In this document: in pieces, positions 9,369-18,741 of the stretch
Layout of the letters: the number at the start of each line of letters is the position of its first letter
Numbering within the stretch: position 1 is the stretch's first letter
DNA from: Rothia nasimurium
GTDB taxonomy: Bacteria > Actinomycetota > Actinomycetes > Actinomycetales > Micrococcaceae
Length of the DNA stretch: 64,000 bases
Direction: 5' to 3'
Assembly (NCBI RefSeq): GCF_014217215.1
Contig: NZ_CP056080.1
Location: 1,612,001 to 1,676,000 of the forward strand
The notes under the pieces: model-generated
Database searches by the model: none
What the model saw: only the letters and a program-made list of their open reading frames with translations
Told to the model about the DNA's origin: nothing
Program-made: the position numbers and the translations under genes

Positions 9369-10205
9369 TTACAGGTGGGAGGGGTTGGGCACCTCAGTGG
9401 CCAAAGGGCCAGCTTCTACCCAGACCAGGCCAGCTATGCGCCCGGCAGGCTCCTGCTTCTGGGTATGGCCGCGGTGCGAGAAGAGGTGCTCATGTTCAAA
9501 GGTACAGGCAGCAAGGTCGCTATGCACGCGGGTCACCTGCGGCAGGGAGGCAAGGACGGCGCGGGCCCCAGCAGGCAGGTCAAGGCCGGGAGTACCCCAG
9601 GAGGTAGTGGAATAGACCTGGGGAATCAGCTCAGCAGATTCCTGCCGCATGGCCTCGGGAACCTCGTAGCAGCGTCCGCAGATCGAGGGGCCAATCCATG
9701 CCTGAATGTTCTCAGCACCCTTCTGTGCCATGGCCTCAACCTGGCATTGAATCACACCGTCGAGCAGGCCCCGCCGTCCGGCATGGGCCACGCCCAAGAC
9801 CGGCTGGCCCGTTTGAGCGTGCTCCCCCACAAAGACCAGGGGGATACAGTCAGCCACCATAATGGCCAGGGGCCGACCCTCACGAGAGACGGCGGCATCG
9901 GCGACCGGTGCAGTATCACGAATCTCTTGGGGACTAAGACCCTTCTCAGTTTCAGCACCAAGCCGGTCTGAGACATCCGCATCAAAGACCACGGTGCCGT
10001 GCACCTGGTTGAGGTAGGTGAAGCCGCAGGACGCCCCTTCCCCCAGCAGCGCGTCTTCAAGGGTCTGCCGGTGAGCCAGGGTCTGGTCAAGGTCATCGCC
10101 TACGTGCAGCCCCAGGTTACCGGCAGCAACCGATGTGAAGGCCACGTTGACCCGGGCGCCATTTGCCAGGGTTACTAGCCGGTGGGAGAAAAGAGCGTCA
10201 ACCAT
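9369..10205 (-). CDS. pgeF: Peptidoglycan editing factor PgeF (YfiH/DUF152, laccase-like domain)
   Basis: A 278-residue protein of the YfiH family, once called multicopper polyphenol oxidase. In Escherichia coli PgeF keeps wrongly built muropeptides (L-Ser in place of L-Ala) out of the wall, which fits its place here between ftsZ and yggS. Metal- and substrate-site motifs are visible: a histidine in LNQVHGTVV, a cysteine in VADCIPLVF and a histidine in GVAHAGRRGLLDGV, then GPSICGRCYEVP. The start is the ATG at 10205. Hairpins at 10246-10309 lie between it and ftsZ, so some of its transcription may start separately. Confidence 0.9.
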   Translation of the reverse strand: MVDALFSHRLVTLANGARVNVAFTSVAAGNLGLHVGDDLDQTLAHRQTLEDALLGEGASCGFTYLNQVHGTVVFDADVSDRLGAETEKGLSPQEIRDTAPVADAAVSREGRPLAIMVADCIPLVFVGEHAQTGQPVLGVAHAGRRGLLDGVIQCQVEAMAQKGAENIQAWIGPSICGRCYEVPEAMRQESAELIPQVYSTTSWGTPGLDLPAGARAVLASLPQVTRVHSDLAACTFEHEHLFSHRGHTQKQEPAGRIAGLVWVEAGPLATEVPNPSHL

Positions 10206-10245
10206 GGGCCTTGCCTACCTTTCGAAAAAGTGCGGGAAATGCTGA

Positions 10246-10279
10246 AGGGGGTGAAAGCTAGGTCTAGCTTTCACCCCCT
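10246..10279 (-). terminator. Second hairpin downstream of ftsZ
   Basis: A perfect inverted repeat of about 16 bp (AGGGGGTGAAAGCTAG and its complement) with almost no loop. With the smaller hairpin next to it, it probably limits read-through from ftsZ into pgeF. Confidence 0.6.
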
Positions 10280-10288
10280 CTCGGCCTT

Positions 10289-10309
10289 TAGACGGCTTGT
10301 TGCCGTCTA
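10289..10309 (-). terminator. First hairpin downstream of ftsZ
   Basis: TAGACGGC and GCCGTCTA form an 8-bp stem with loop TTGTT, 20 bases after the ftsZ stop. It forms a tandem pair with the hairpin at 10246-10279. Confidence 0.55.
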
Positions 10310-10328
10310 GAGTGTGGGTCTGAAGTCT

Positions 10329-11537
10329 TTACTTCAGGAAGTCAGGCACATCGAGGGTGTCACGACGTGCTGACTGGGAGTCCTCAACAACGGGGGGCAG
10401 GTCAACGTCGAAGCCGGCGTTGGTGGGAACGTCATTGCCACCCTTGTTCCAGCTGTTACCTGCTGCGGGTGCTGAACCGAAGCCAGCGCCTGACGCGGGA
10501 GTTGCTGAAGCGCCACCAAAGTTCTGCTGGGTACGAGCAGCCTGGTTAGCAGCGGGGTTGGTGTTGTTGGAGTTGGTTTCGGGGTTGACCGAGTCAAAGC
10601 CTGCGGCAATAACGGTCACGCGAGCCTCGTCACCCAGAGCGTCGTCGATGACGGCACCGAAAATGATGTTGGCGTCGGGGTGGGCAACTTCCTGAACCAG
10701 GCGGGCAGCTTCGTTGATTTCGAAGAGGCCCAGGTCTGAACCGCCCTGGATGGAGAGGAGGACGCCGTGAGCACCGTCGATGGATGCTTCCAGCAGGGGT
10801 GAGGCGATAGCCAGTTCGGCTGCCTTGACGGCGCGGTCATCACCGGAGGCTGAGCCGATACCCATGAGAGCTGAACCTGCACCCTGCATGACGGACTTGA
10901 CGTCTGCGAAGTCGAGGTTGATCAGGCCGGGGGTGGTGATCAGGTCGGTGATGCCCTGGACACCGGAGAGCAGAACCTGGTCTGCTGACTTGAAGGCGTC
11001 GAGCATGGAGACATTGCGGTCTGAGATGGAGAGCAGTCGATCGTTGGGAATAACGATCAGGGTGTCGACCTCGTCACGCAGGGCGGCGATGCCGGTCTCT
11101 GCCTGGTTGGAGCGGCGACGGCCTTCAAAGGTGAAGGGACGGGTAACAACACCGATGGTCAGTGCGCCCAGAGAGCGGGCGATACGGGCAACGACGGGAG
11201 CGCCACCGGTACCGGTGCCACCGCCTTCACCTGCGGTCACGAAGACCATGTCGGCACCCTTAAGTACCTCTTCGATTTCCTGTTCGTGGTCTTCTGCTGC
11301 CTGGCGTCCAACGTCAGGGTTAGCGCCTGCGCCCAGGCCGCGGGTCAGTTCGCGACCCACGTCGAGCTTGACGTCTGCATCAGACATGAGCAGAGCCTGA
11401 GCGTCGGTGTTGATCGCGATGAATTCAACGCCACGCAGACCAACCTCAATCATGCGGTTGACAGCGTTGACGCCACCGCCGCCGATACCGACGACCTTAA
11501 TGACTGCCAGGTAGTTCTGGGGAGTTGCTGTATCCAT
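10329..11537 (-). CDS. ftsZ: Cell division GTPase FtsZ
   Basis: Tubulin-like GTPase that forms the Z ring. The 402 residues show the GTP-binding glycine motif [10 protein letters not shown] (about 105-114), an early [15 protein letters not shown] strand, and the T7 synergy loop NLDFAD (about 207-212) that completes the neighbouring subunit's active site. After the globular part (about 1-315) comes an Asn/Ala/Gly-rich linker and the conserved tail LDVPDFLK, which binds partners such as SepF. The start is the ATG at 11537. A 195-base gap with its own promoter separates it from ftsQ, so its level is probably set independently. Confidence 0.98.
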   Translation of the reverse strand: MDTATPQNYLAVIKVVGIGGGGVNAVNRMIEVGLRGVEFIAINTDAQALLMSDADVKLDVGRELTRGLGAGANPDVGRQAAEDHEQEIEEVLKGADMVFVTAGEGGGTGTGGAPVVARIARSLGALTIGVVTRPFTFEGRRRSNQAETGIAALRDEVDTLIVIPNDRLLSISDRNVSMLDAFKSADQVLLSGVQGITDLITTPGLINLDFADVKSVMQGAGSALMGIGSASGDDRAVKAAELAIASPLLEASIDGAHGVLLSIQGGSDLGLFEINEAARLVQEVAHPDANIIFGAVIDDALGDEARVTVIAAGFDSVNPETNSNNTNPAANQAARTQQNFGGASATPASGAGFGSAPAAGNSWNKGGNDVPTNAGFDVDLPPVVEDSQSARRDTLDVPDFLK

Positions 11538-11610
11538 GGATTCCCTACTAATTTGTGCCTTATTTCAAACCAACTCAACCTTAGAGTGAAAGTTGAGATT
11601 GGAGCAAACC

Positions 11611-11639
11611 TATTGTTTCAATCAATGAAAGAGTATCAA
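11611..11639 (-). promoter_or_regulatory. Candidate ftsZ promoter
   Basis: On the minus strand a TTGATA -35 box (11634-11639) and an ACAATA -10 box (11611-11616) are 17 bases apart in the AT-rich ftsQ-ftsZ gap. AGTTGA-like words recur nearby and could be activator sites. FtsR activates ftsZ in Corynebacterium; whether it binds here is unknown. Confidence 0.45.
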
Positions 11640-11732
11640 CTTCACCCTGCAATGTCGCCCTCGTTTCACCCATGACCTTATTTTTCTCAGAAAATATCAA
11701 GGACAAGAGAGAACTTCAGGTATAAGTTGAAA

Positions 11733-12626
11733 CTATTTTACGGTGGGGACGAGGGGGCTTGAGACATCGTAGGTTTCTACGGCCTGCTGGCTACCCACCG
11801 AGTCCATAAGTTGAACTAGAACTTTAGCTTTAAGGTCGCTGTCTTCCGGGGTGCCCCAGACGACCTGCGTACCATCAATCATCTCTAAAGTAATGGTTGA
11901 TGCCGAATCAGCCTTAGCCTCAGACACCTGCGACAAAATCGAGGTCGGCAGAGCCGCCAGCACACCGGTTACGGTACTAAAAGCAGCCGATCCCAGAATA
12001 TCCAGGCCTCCGGCAACCAGCGGAACACCGGCATCCTCAACCGACGCTGCGGTACCCAGTTGCACACCCTCATTGTCGACCAGCACGAAGCTACCCTCGT
12101 TCTCCACCACAGCCACGGGCACCCGCTCATGCAGCTGCACCACCAGCTCGTGAGGCGGATTCGCCTGCAGGGTCACCCCGTAGAGCACATTCTCGTTACC
12201 GATCAGAGAAGCAACCTCAGACTCGCTAATGCGGGTCATGGGAACTCCCTGGAGCTGGCTCAGCTGCTGCTGAACGGTAGCCTCATCCAGCAAAGAAGCG
12301 CCTTCGACCGTAATCGTCCGGGTAGCCAGCAGGGGCGAGAAGAAAACAACCCCCACAAAAATCAGGGTAGCGAGCACCAGGGTGCCTACCCCGTAGGCCC
12401 ATTTCTTCCAGCTACCGGCTGCCCGACGCTTGGGGCGCAACTGCACGGGAGCAGAAGGCAGACGCTGAGGCTCGCTCTGGCCGCTCTGCCGCTCCTCTTC
12501 CTGGGCCTGGCGCCACTGGGCGAAACGACTGTTTTCAGAGATATCCACCAGGTTATCGCCAGCCTCTGGTAGCTGGCTCACCTTAGCGGAATTCAGGCGA
12601 ATACGGGGCTTCTTTTCATCAGCCAC
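11733..12626 (-). CDS. ftsQ: Cell division protein FtsQ
   Basis: Bitopic divisome protein that links early and late division proteins. The 297 residues comprise a cytoplasmic tail of about 70 residues, one membrane segment (about 75-98), a POTRA domain starting TRTITVEGASLLDEATV, and the FtsQ beta domain with HELVVQLHERVPVAVVE. The GTG start overlaps the murC stop by one base (TAGTG). No ddl gene lies in this cluster: murC is followed directly by ftsQ. Sequence is poorly conserved across the family, but the domains and position make the call safe. Confidence 0.92.
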   Translation of the reverse strand: MADEKKPRIRLNSAKVSQLPEAGDNLVDISENSRFAQWRQAQEEERQSGQSEPQRLPSAPVQLRPKRRAAGSWKKWAYGVGTLVLATLIFVGVVFFSPLLATRTITVEGASLLDEATVQQQLSQLQGVPMTRISESEVASLIGNENVLYGVTLQANPPHELVVQLHERVPVAVVENEGSFVLVDNEGVQLGTAASVEDAGVPLVAGGLDILGSAAFSTVTGVLAALPTSILSQVSEAKADSASTITLEMIDGTQVVWGTPEDSDLKAKVLVQLMDSVGSQQAVETYDVSSPLVPTVK

Positions 12627-14116
12627 TAGAGTGCAGCACCTTCACGGGCAGAAAGCTTCTCTACCAGCACCCGCCCCAGAGCAGTCACGTCACCGGCACC
12701 AACCGTCATGATGATATCGCCGGGCAGGGCGGCGGCTACAACAGCGTCAATCGCCTGGTCGGTGCTCTCAGCGTAGTGCACCTCGGAGAAACCGGCCTCG
12801 GTGATGAGATGGCTGGTTACGCCCTCCATCGGCTTCTCACGGGCGGGGTAGATATCGAGCACGTAGCTGCGGTCAGCCTGAGACAGCGACTCAGCGAACT
12901 CGGTAGCGAACTCCTTGGTGCGGGAGAAAAGGTGGGGCTGGAAAATCACGTAGAGGTTATGCCCGGCGGCAACCGTGCGGCCGGTTTCCAGAGCACGGTG
13001 TACCTCGGTGGGGTGATGGGCATAGTCATCAAAGACCTTAACCCCGGCAGCTTCACCGCGCAGGGTAAAGCGGCGGTCGGTACCCGAGAAGTGGGCCAGC
13101 GCCTTCACGGCATCTTCGGGGCTGGCACCTGCTAGCAGGGCACAGACAAAGGACGCCGTAGCGTTGAGCTGGTTATGAATACCGGGCACTGGCAGGGTCA
13201 GGGTAATCTGCCCCGCGAACTGCTGGCCGCCTACGGTAAAGTCCCAGACCAGGTTCGAAGAGCAGTCGGTTCCTTCAGAGGTGATACCGGTCAGGCGAAC
13301 CATAGCGCCCTCCCCCTCACCGTAAGTGACAACCTGAACACCGGCGTCCGCGGCCTGAGCCGCAAGAGTGGCTGCGCCGGCGTCGTCAGAGCAGGTCACG
13401 AAGACACCGCCGGGCGCCATAGAGGCAATAAAACGATTGAAGGCCTCGAAGACCCGCTCGTTGGTGCCGTAGAAATCCAGGTGGTCGGGCTCAGCGTTGG
13501 TAATAACCGCAATCTCAGGGCGGTAGCGCACAAAAGAGCCGTCGGATTCATCGGCTTCAGCCACGAACCAGGACTCCGGCCCGGACGCTCCCAGGTGGGC
13601 GTTGGTGTTATAGCCAGCGATGGTAGAGCCAACCGCAAAAGAGGGGTCCAGCCCCAGGCCGTCTAGCATCACCGAAATCATGGATGAGGTGGTGGTCTTG
13701 CCGTGGGTACCGGCAACCGCAATCACCTTGGAGTCGCGCATGGTCGCCGCCAGAGCCTCAGAGCGGTGTAGCACGCGCAGGCCGCGGGCCCGGGCAGCAG
13801 CGAGTTCGGGGTTATCTTCGCGAATCGCGGTTGAAATCACCACGGTATCGACACCCTCAATATTTTCAGCTACCTGGGGCACCGCTACCCGGGCACCCAG
13901 CTCTCGCAGGCTATCAACAGCGGCGCTTTCAGCCTGGTCAGACCCGCTCACGGTCATGCCAGCGCGCAGCATGAGCCGGGCGATAGCCGACATGCCGGCC
14001 CCACCAATACCCACAAAATGCACCCGGCCCAGGTCGGCCAGGGCCGGACGCTCGGGGAAGGGAGGGTTGAGAGGAGCGGGAAGGTCGATTGAAAGATCCA
14101 TTAGTGAGGTGCTCAT
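12626..14116 (-). CDS. murC: UDP-N-acetylmuramate--L-alanine ligase
   Basis: Adds L-alanine to UDP-MurNAc, the first peptide step of peptidoglycan synthesis, in the cytoplasm and with ATP. The 496 residues show the N-terminal UDP-binding fold (VHFVGIGGAGMSAIARL, about 31-47), the ATP P-loop GTHGKTTTSSM (about 135), and C-terminal ligase motifs (VFDDYAHHPTEV, about 363). It overlaps murG by an ATGA tetranucleotide and ftsQ by one base, so translation is coupled. Length and motifs are standard. Confidence 0.97.
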   Translation of the reverse strand: MSTSLMDLSIDLPAPLNPPFPERPALADLGRVHFVGIGGAGMSAIARLMLRAGMTVSGSDQAESAAVDSLRELGARVAVPQVAENIEGVDTVVISTAIREDNPELAAARARGLRVLHRSEALAATMRDSKVIAVAGTHGKTTTSSMISVMLDGLGLDPSFAVGSTIAGYNTNAHLGASGPESWFVAEADESDGSFVRYRPEIAVITNAEPDHLDFYGTNERVFEAFNRFIASMAPGGVFVTCSDDAGAATLAAQAADAGVQVVTYGEGEGAMVRLTGITSEGTDCSSNLVWDFTVGGQQFAGQITLTLPVPGIHNQLNATASFVCALLAGASPEDAVKALAHFSGTDRRFTLRGEAAGVKVFDDYAHHPTEVHRALETGRTVAAGHNLYVIFQPHLFSRTKEFATEFAESLSQADRSYVLDIYPAREKPMEGVTSHLITEAGFSEVHYAESTDQAIDAVVAAALPGDIIMTVGAGDVTALGRVLVEKLSAREGAAL

Positions 14117-15210
14117 ACGCGGGCCGCCTTCAGTACTTCGTCTGCCATAACCTGCGCAGCATCACGGATGCCGTGCCGGTAGGACTTTTCTGCCATGTCG
14201 GTAAGTTTATCGGTGTCTGCTAGCAGGGCCGGTACATTCTGACGGAACCAGCTAGCGGTGAAATCTGAGTCGTCCACCAGTAAGGCTGCCCCAGCAGCCA
14301 CCAGAGAGCGGGCGTTGAGAGCCTGCTCGCCGTTACCGATGGGTAGGGGAACAAAGATAGCCGGTAGGCCCACGGCAGCGACCTCGCTGACGGTTGCTGC
14401 ACCAGAGCGCACAATCATGAGGTCGGCAGCGGCGTAGACATCTTCCATGGAGGTAATGAACTCAACCTGCTGGTAGCCGGGGGCTGTGCGGAGCTGGCCG
14501 GACTCGTCCTTAACCGCCTTGTCACGGCCAGTGATGTGCAGCAGCTGGTAGCCAGCCGGAGCAATCTCATCAATAATCTCGGCGACTGCCCGGTTAAGGC
14601 TCAAGGCTCCCAGGGACCCGCCGGTGACCACCAGGGTGGGCAGAGCCGGGTCAAGGCCCAGACGCTCCCGGGCAGCGCCCTGTTCAGAGGCGCGGTCGAG
14701 GTCGGCGATGTTCTGACGCATAGGCATACCCACGGTGCGGGCGCCAGCAATTGGGGTATCTGGGAAGGCCGTAGCTACCAGGGCTGCATTCTTCGCACCC
14801 ACCTTGTTGGCGAGGCCGGGCTTGGCATTGGCCTCGTGAATTACTACGGGCACGCCCAGCTTGCGGGCTGCCAGGTACATGGGGGTGCACACGTAACCGC
14901 CCACGCCCACCAGGACATCCGCCCCGGTGTCGGTCAGAATCTTCTCGGCCTGCTTGAGCGAGGCCCGGAAGCGGCCGGGGAACTTGATGGCGTCAAGGTT
15001 GGGGCGGCGGGGGAAGGGAACTTTCGGGATGAAGCTGATGTCGTAGCCCGCTGCCGGTACGAGCCGGGCCTCCATGCTATTTTCGGTGCCGACGGTCATG
15101 ATGGTGACGTCAGGCTCGCGCTCCTGGAGGGCTCGGGCGATAGCCAGCATGGGGTTGATATGCCCGGCTGTGCCGCCGCCTGCCAGCACGACAGTGGGTG
15201 CGTGGGTCAT
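14113..15210 (-). CDS. murG: Lipid II synthase MurG (GlcNAc transferase)
   Basis: Moves GlcNAc from UDP-GlcNAc to lipid I, giving lipid II, at the inner face of the membrane. The 365 residues have the GT28 two-Rossmann fold: the N-terminal glycine loop VLAGGGTAGHINPMLAIA (about 8-25) with its conserved histidine, VIHEANAKPGLANK in the middle, and the second glycine loop TGGSLGALSLN (about 190). The nucleotide-binding region IVRSGAATVSEVAA lies near residue 280. The ATG at 15210 follows a gap of about 100 bases after ftsW; it overlaps murC by 4 bases. Confidence 0.97.
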   Translation of the reverse strand: MTHAPTVVLAGGGTAGHINPMLAIARALQEREPDVTIMTVGTENSMEARLVPAAGYDISFIPKVPFPRRPNLDAIKFPGRFRASLKQAEKILTDTGADVLVGVGGYVCTPMYLAARKLGVPVVIHEANAKPGLANKVGAKNAALVATAFPDTPIAGARTVGMPMRQNIADLDRASEQGAARERLGLDPALPTLVVTGGSLGALSLNRAVAEIIDEIAPAGYQLLHITGRDKAVKDESGQLRTAPGYQQVEFITSMEDVYAAADLMIVRSGAATVSEVAAVGLPAIFVPLPIGNGEQALNARSLVAAGAALLVDDSDFTASWFRQNVPALLADTDKLTDMAEKSYRHGIRDAAQVMADEVLKAARV

Positions 15211-15309
15211 CAGGTTTCACTCCCTTAGTATTCTGTTTCGCCCCTTAGTTTACGCGGAATGGGCCACAGACACATCTTGAGCCCCCTGCCCGTGAGCCAC
15301 CTTACCCCC

Positions 15310-17091
15310 TTAGTGCTGTTCTGGGAGCTTGCGGGCCTTACGGATAGTGCGCAGGCCAGCGGGCAGTTTTTGCTCCTTGGGGGCAGGAGCTTGTAGCTCG
15401 CTGATTTGCGGCTTAGCTGCGGTGGCGGGCGTAGCAGGGCGAGCAGGGGGCTGGGACTGAGTCGCTGTGGTGCGGGTGTGAGCCTGCTGCACGCTGGCCG
15501 AGGGGCGGGCGCCGCTGGCCGAACTGGAGCGTCGAGCCATCGCCGCCTCAGCACTAGCTTCAGCTGACAGCGGGGTTGAGCGGCGGAGTGTCTGGGCGGA
15601 CGGACGCGCGGTAGCTGCCGAGGGACGCACGGTGCGCGCACTCCCCTGGGCCCGTTGAGGGGCGGACGCCGCAGGTTGGGCAGAGCCACGCCCGTCGACG
15701 AGAGCACCCAGGCGGGTGGTGAGCTTATCAAGAGTCCAGCCGGTACCGTCTGGGTCAGCTGCGATGATAGCTTGCTCTCGCTCAGAGATGCGGGCCAGGG
15801 CAACACGACGGGCGGCGTCCTTTTGCATCTTGCTATTGGCGATGCCGGTACGTTCCCCCACAATCGGGTTAAGGGGGGTCTGGCGGGCAAAAGCGATCAG
15901 AATTCCGATACCGGTCAGTGACGACACCAGGGCGGAGCCACCGGCAGAAATAAAGGGCAGGGGCACACCGATGACGGGCATAAGCCCTACCACCATAGCG
16001 ATGTTGAGCAGGGCCTGGCCGGCGATCCAGGTGATGATGCCAATGGTGGCGTAGCGGATAAAGAGGTCAGAGGAGCGCAGTAGGATACGCATAGCGCAGT
16101 AGATCAGGGCTGCGTAGAGTAGCAGCACGGCAATAGCACCGATCAGGCCCAGTTCTTCACCGACCACCGCGAAAATATAGTCGTTGTGGGCTTCAGGCAG
16201 GTAGTTGTACTTCTGCCGGGACTGCCCCAGACCCACGCCCCATAAGCCGCCGGTAGCGAGTGCTGCCAGGCCAGAGTTGGCCTGGTCGCAGGTGGCCTCA
16301 ACGCAGTCACGCCAGAAGGCAAAGGTGTTGAAGAGACGCTCGATGCGGTTGGGGCTGATGGCTACCATCATGATGGCTGCCAGGGTGCCCAGGCCCGCGC
16401 TAATCACCACAAGCCCGCGGGAGGGGCGGGCTGCCAGGAAGATTGCGCTGAAGAAGAGGGCGTAGATGAGTACGGTGCCCACGTCGTGGCCTGCCAGAAT
16501 CAGGGTGACAATCAGGCCAAAGCCGAGGAGGGCGGGAATGAGCCCCTTGTAGGCGGTCTGGGCCAGGGTTCCCCGGTCGATGCGCCCCTGACGGGAGTAG
16601 ACCGAGGCCAGCCAGAGAATCATGATGGGCTTGGCGAATTCTGAGGGCTGAATCGAGAAACCAGCGATGTTGATCCAGTTGCGGTTGCCGTTGACGGTGC
16701 TACCTACAAAAATCACGGCGATGAGCAGTAGGGCTGCTGCCCCCAGCAGGGTGTGCACTACCCAGGGCCGCCGGTACCAGATGACCGGTACCAGGTAGCC
16801 CACGATCAGCATAGCAACGAGACCCAGTAGCGCGAACATGCCCTGGGAGCGGGCCTGGCTGAAGGCACCTGCGCCCGATGAAATCTGTTCCACGCTTGAG
16901 GCAGAGAGCACCATCATCACGCCAAAGAGGGTGAGCACGGTGGCAGTCACTACCAGCACGATGGGCACATCGGTCAGCACCATGGAGCCCAAACGTACCT
17001 GGGCGTTCTCCCAGGTGGTCCGGGATCTCTCCCACAGACGCCGAATCAAGCCAGGACGCTGCTGTGACCGGGGTTCTGCTGCCAGGCTCAT
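15310..17091 (-). CDS. ftsW: Peptidoglycan glycosyltransferase FtsW with long basic tail
   Basis: SEDS-family polymerase that builds septal glycan from lipid II with its class B PBP partner (FtsI at 23256-25109). The 593 residues hold about ten membrane segments between residues 38 and 402, with the SEDS signature near GVPLPFISAGGSALVSSL (about 375-395) and IAGFSIQPSEFAKP (about 138). From about 403 to 593 there is a non-membrane tail rich in Ala, Ser, Pro and Arg, ending very basic. Typical FtsW proteins are 380-530 residues, so the tail is long. The start is the ATG at 17091, after a structured gap behind murD. Confidence 0.95.
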   Translation of the reverse strand: MSLAAEPRSQQRPGLIRRLWERSRTTWENAQVRLGSMVLTDVPIVLVVTATVLTLFGVMMVLSASSVEQISSGAGAFSQARSQGMFALLGLVAMLIVGYLVPVIWYRRPWVVHTLLGAAALLLIAVIFVGSTVNGNRNWINIAGFSIQPSEFAKPIMILWLASVYSRQGRIDRGTLAQTAYKGLIPALLGFGLIVTLILAGHDVGTVLIYALFFSAIFLAARPSRGLVVISAGLGTLAAIMMVAISPNRIERLFNTFAFWRDCVEATCDQANSGLAALATGGLWGVGLGQSRQKYNYLPEAHNDYIFAVVGEELGLIGAIAVLLLYAALIYCAMRILLRSSDLFIRYATIGIITWIAGQALLNIAMVVGLMPVIGVPLPFISAGGSALVSSLTGIGILIAFARQTPLNPIVGERTGIANSKMQKDAARRVALARISEREQAIIAADPDGTGWTLDKLTTRLGALVDGRGSAQPAASAPQRAQGSARTVRPSAATARPSAQTLRRSTPLSAEASAEAAMARRSSSASGARPSASVQQAHTRTTATQSQPPARPATPATAAKPQISELQAPAPKEQKLPAGLRTIRKARKLPEQH

Positions 17092-17135
17092 AGTCTTTTC
17101 GCTTCTCTTCTCTCGGGTGAGGACGCCCCACCGTA

Positions 17136-17197
17136 GGTGCGGTTAAAGGTGAGGGAGGGTGGGAACCAGTAGCTACTGATTGCCCGCCCTCCGCACC
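17136..17197 (-). promoter_or_regulatory. Strong nested hairpin in murD-ftsW gap
   Basis: GGAGGGTGGG (17154-17163) pairs with CCCGCCCTCC (17183-17192) with one wobble, around an inner CAGTAG/CTACTG. An outer pair GGTGCGG (17136-17142) and CCGCACC (17191-17197) partly competes with it. It could reduce read-through or act as an RNA-processing site in the middle of the cluster. Confidence 0.5.
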
Positions 17198-17205
17198 GAT
17201 TGGTT

Positions 17206-18741
17206 CTAGGAATTGATCTGGTTGACCAGGTCGGCTACCGCGTCGATGAAGGCGTTTCCGCGCTCTGCGTACGAGGTGAACTGGTCCATTGAAGCTGCAG
17301 CCGGGGCCATGAGCACGGTGTCATTCTGTTCCGAAATCTCGTGGGCCTTGGCAACCGCCAGTTTCATGACGGCCCGTCCATCACTGACATCGGCCAGCAG
17401 GGAACTCTCACTGATCTTGTAGACCGGCACATCAGGGGCCTGCTCAGCCAGGGCAGATACCAGGGCTGCGGTGTCGGTGCCGATCATGACCACGGCCTTG
17501 AGGCGGTCCTTGTGTTCAGCAACCAGCTCGTCGTAGGTCACGCCCTTTGACAGGCCACCGGCTACCCAAATCACGGGGTTGAAGGAGGCCAAGGAAGCAT
17601 TCGCTGCGTGGGGGTTGGTGGCCTTAGAGTCGTTGACCCAGAGCACCCCGTGGGTGTTGGCCACCAGCTGGATGCGGTGGGCACCGGGTTCGTAGTTCTG
17701 CAGGCCTGCCTTGACCTGTTCAGGTTCGATACCGGCTGCCCGAGTCAGGGCAGCGGCAACCAGGGCATTCTCCACGGTGTGCTTGGTCGGCAACTGACCG
17801 GTATCTGCTACCTCAGCCACTTCCAGGGCCTGGTTGCGGCGGTCGTCAAGGAAGGCCCGGTCAATGAGCAGACCGTCAATTACACCCAGCATGGAAAGAC
17901 CGGGAGTATCGGCCCAAAAACCGATGGCGCGAGCGCCCTCGACGACGTCCGCCTCTTCGACCATCTGCACGATCTCGGGGTAGTTAGCGTTGAAGATACA
18001 GGCTACCTGAGTGTTCTCGTAGATGCGGGCTTTATCGGCCAAGTAGTTGTCATAGCCGGCATGCCAGTCGACGTGATCTTCTGCCACGTTCAGCACGACA
18101 GAGGCTAGGGGTGACATGGAGTAGGTCCAGTGCAGCTGGAAGCTAGAGAGCTCCACGGCGAAGAAGTCGTAATCCACGGGGTCGCGCAGGGCATCGAGGA
18201 TGGGAGTGCCGACGTTGCCCACCGCAATGGCCTTGTAGCCTGCGGTCTGCAGGATAGATTCGGTCATACCCACAGTGGTGGTCTTGCCGTTGGTGCCGGT
18301 AATAGCCAACCAGGGGGCGACCTTGCGTCCTTCGCGCTGACGCAGACGCCAGGCCAGCTCTACATCGCCCCAAATCTGAATCTTCTGGGCTACAGCATCG
18401 GCCAGAATACCGATGGTGGGAGCAAGACCGGGTGAGGTGACCACCAGGTCAGCGGGCTGCCCCTCGACCAGGGGTAGTGCGTCCATGGCTCCGGTGCCCA
18501 GCACCGAACCGGCTGCACCCACGATCTTCAGGGTATCAGCCTTACCGCGGGTGACCTCGTTATCGTTACCGTCCACCACAACTACGCGGGCACCCAGTTC
18601 AATGAGAGTATCAGCGGCTGAGAAGCCAGAGATACCCAGGCCTGCAACGACCACGCGTAGACCAGACCAGTCGGATTCCCAGCTGGTCAGCGCTTCCAGG
18701 CGCTCGTAGCCGTAGACGGGATTTGCGTTACTTGCCTTCAT
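17206..18741 (-). CDS. murD: UDP-N-acetylmuramoylalanine--D-glutamate ligase
   Basis: Adds D-glutamate to UDP-MurNAc-L-Ala with ATP. The 511 residues have an N-terminal UDP-binding domain (VVVAGLGISGFSAAD, about 30-44), the P-loop GTNGKTTTVGM (about 150) and the C-terminal ligase domain with WVNDSKATNPHA (about 370), a MurD landmark. The ATG start shares one base with the mraY stop (TAATG). It is somewhat longer than the E. coli enzyme (438 residues), as is common in actinobacteria. Confidence 0.97.
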   Translation of the reverse strand: MKASNANPVYGYERLEALTSWESDWSGLRVVVAGLGISGFSAADTLIELGARVVVVDGNDNEVTRGKADTLKIVGAAGSVLGTGAMDALPLVEGQPADLVVTSPGLAPTIGILADAVAQKIQIWGDVELAWRLRQREGRKVAPWLAITGTNGKTTTVGMTESILQTAGYKAIAVGNVGTPILDALRDPVDYDFFAVELSSFQLHWTYSMSPLASVVLNVAEDHVDWHAGYDNYLADKARIYENTQVACIFNANYPEIVQMVEEADVVEGARAIGFWADTPGLSMLGVIDGLLIDRAFLDDRRNQALEVAEVADTGQLPTKHTVENALVAAALTRAAGIEPEQVKAGLQNYEPGAHRIQLVANTHGVLWVNDSKATNPHAANASLASFNPVIWVAGGLSKGVTYDELVAEHKDRLKAVVMIGTDTAALVSALAEQAPDVPVYKISESSLLADVSDGRAVMKLAVAKAHEISEQNDTVLMAPAAASMDQFTSYAERGNAFIDAVADLVNQINS

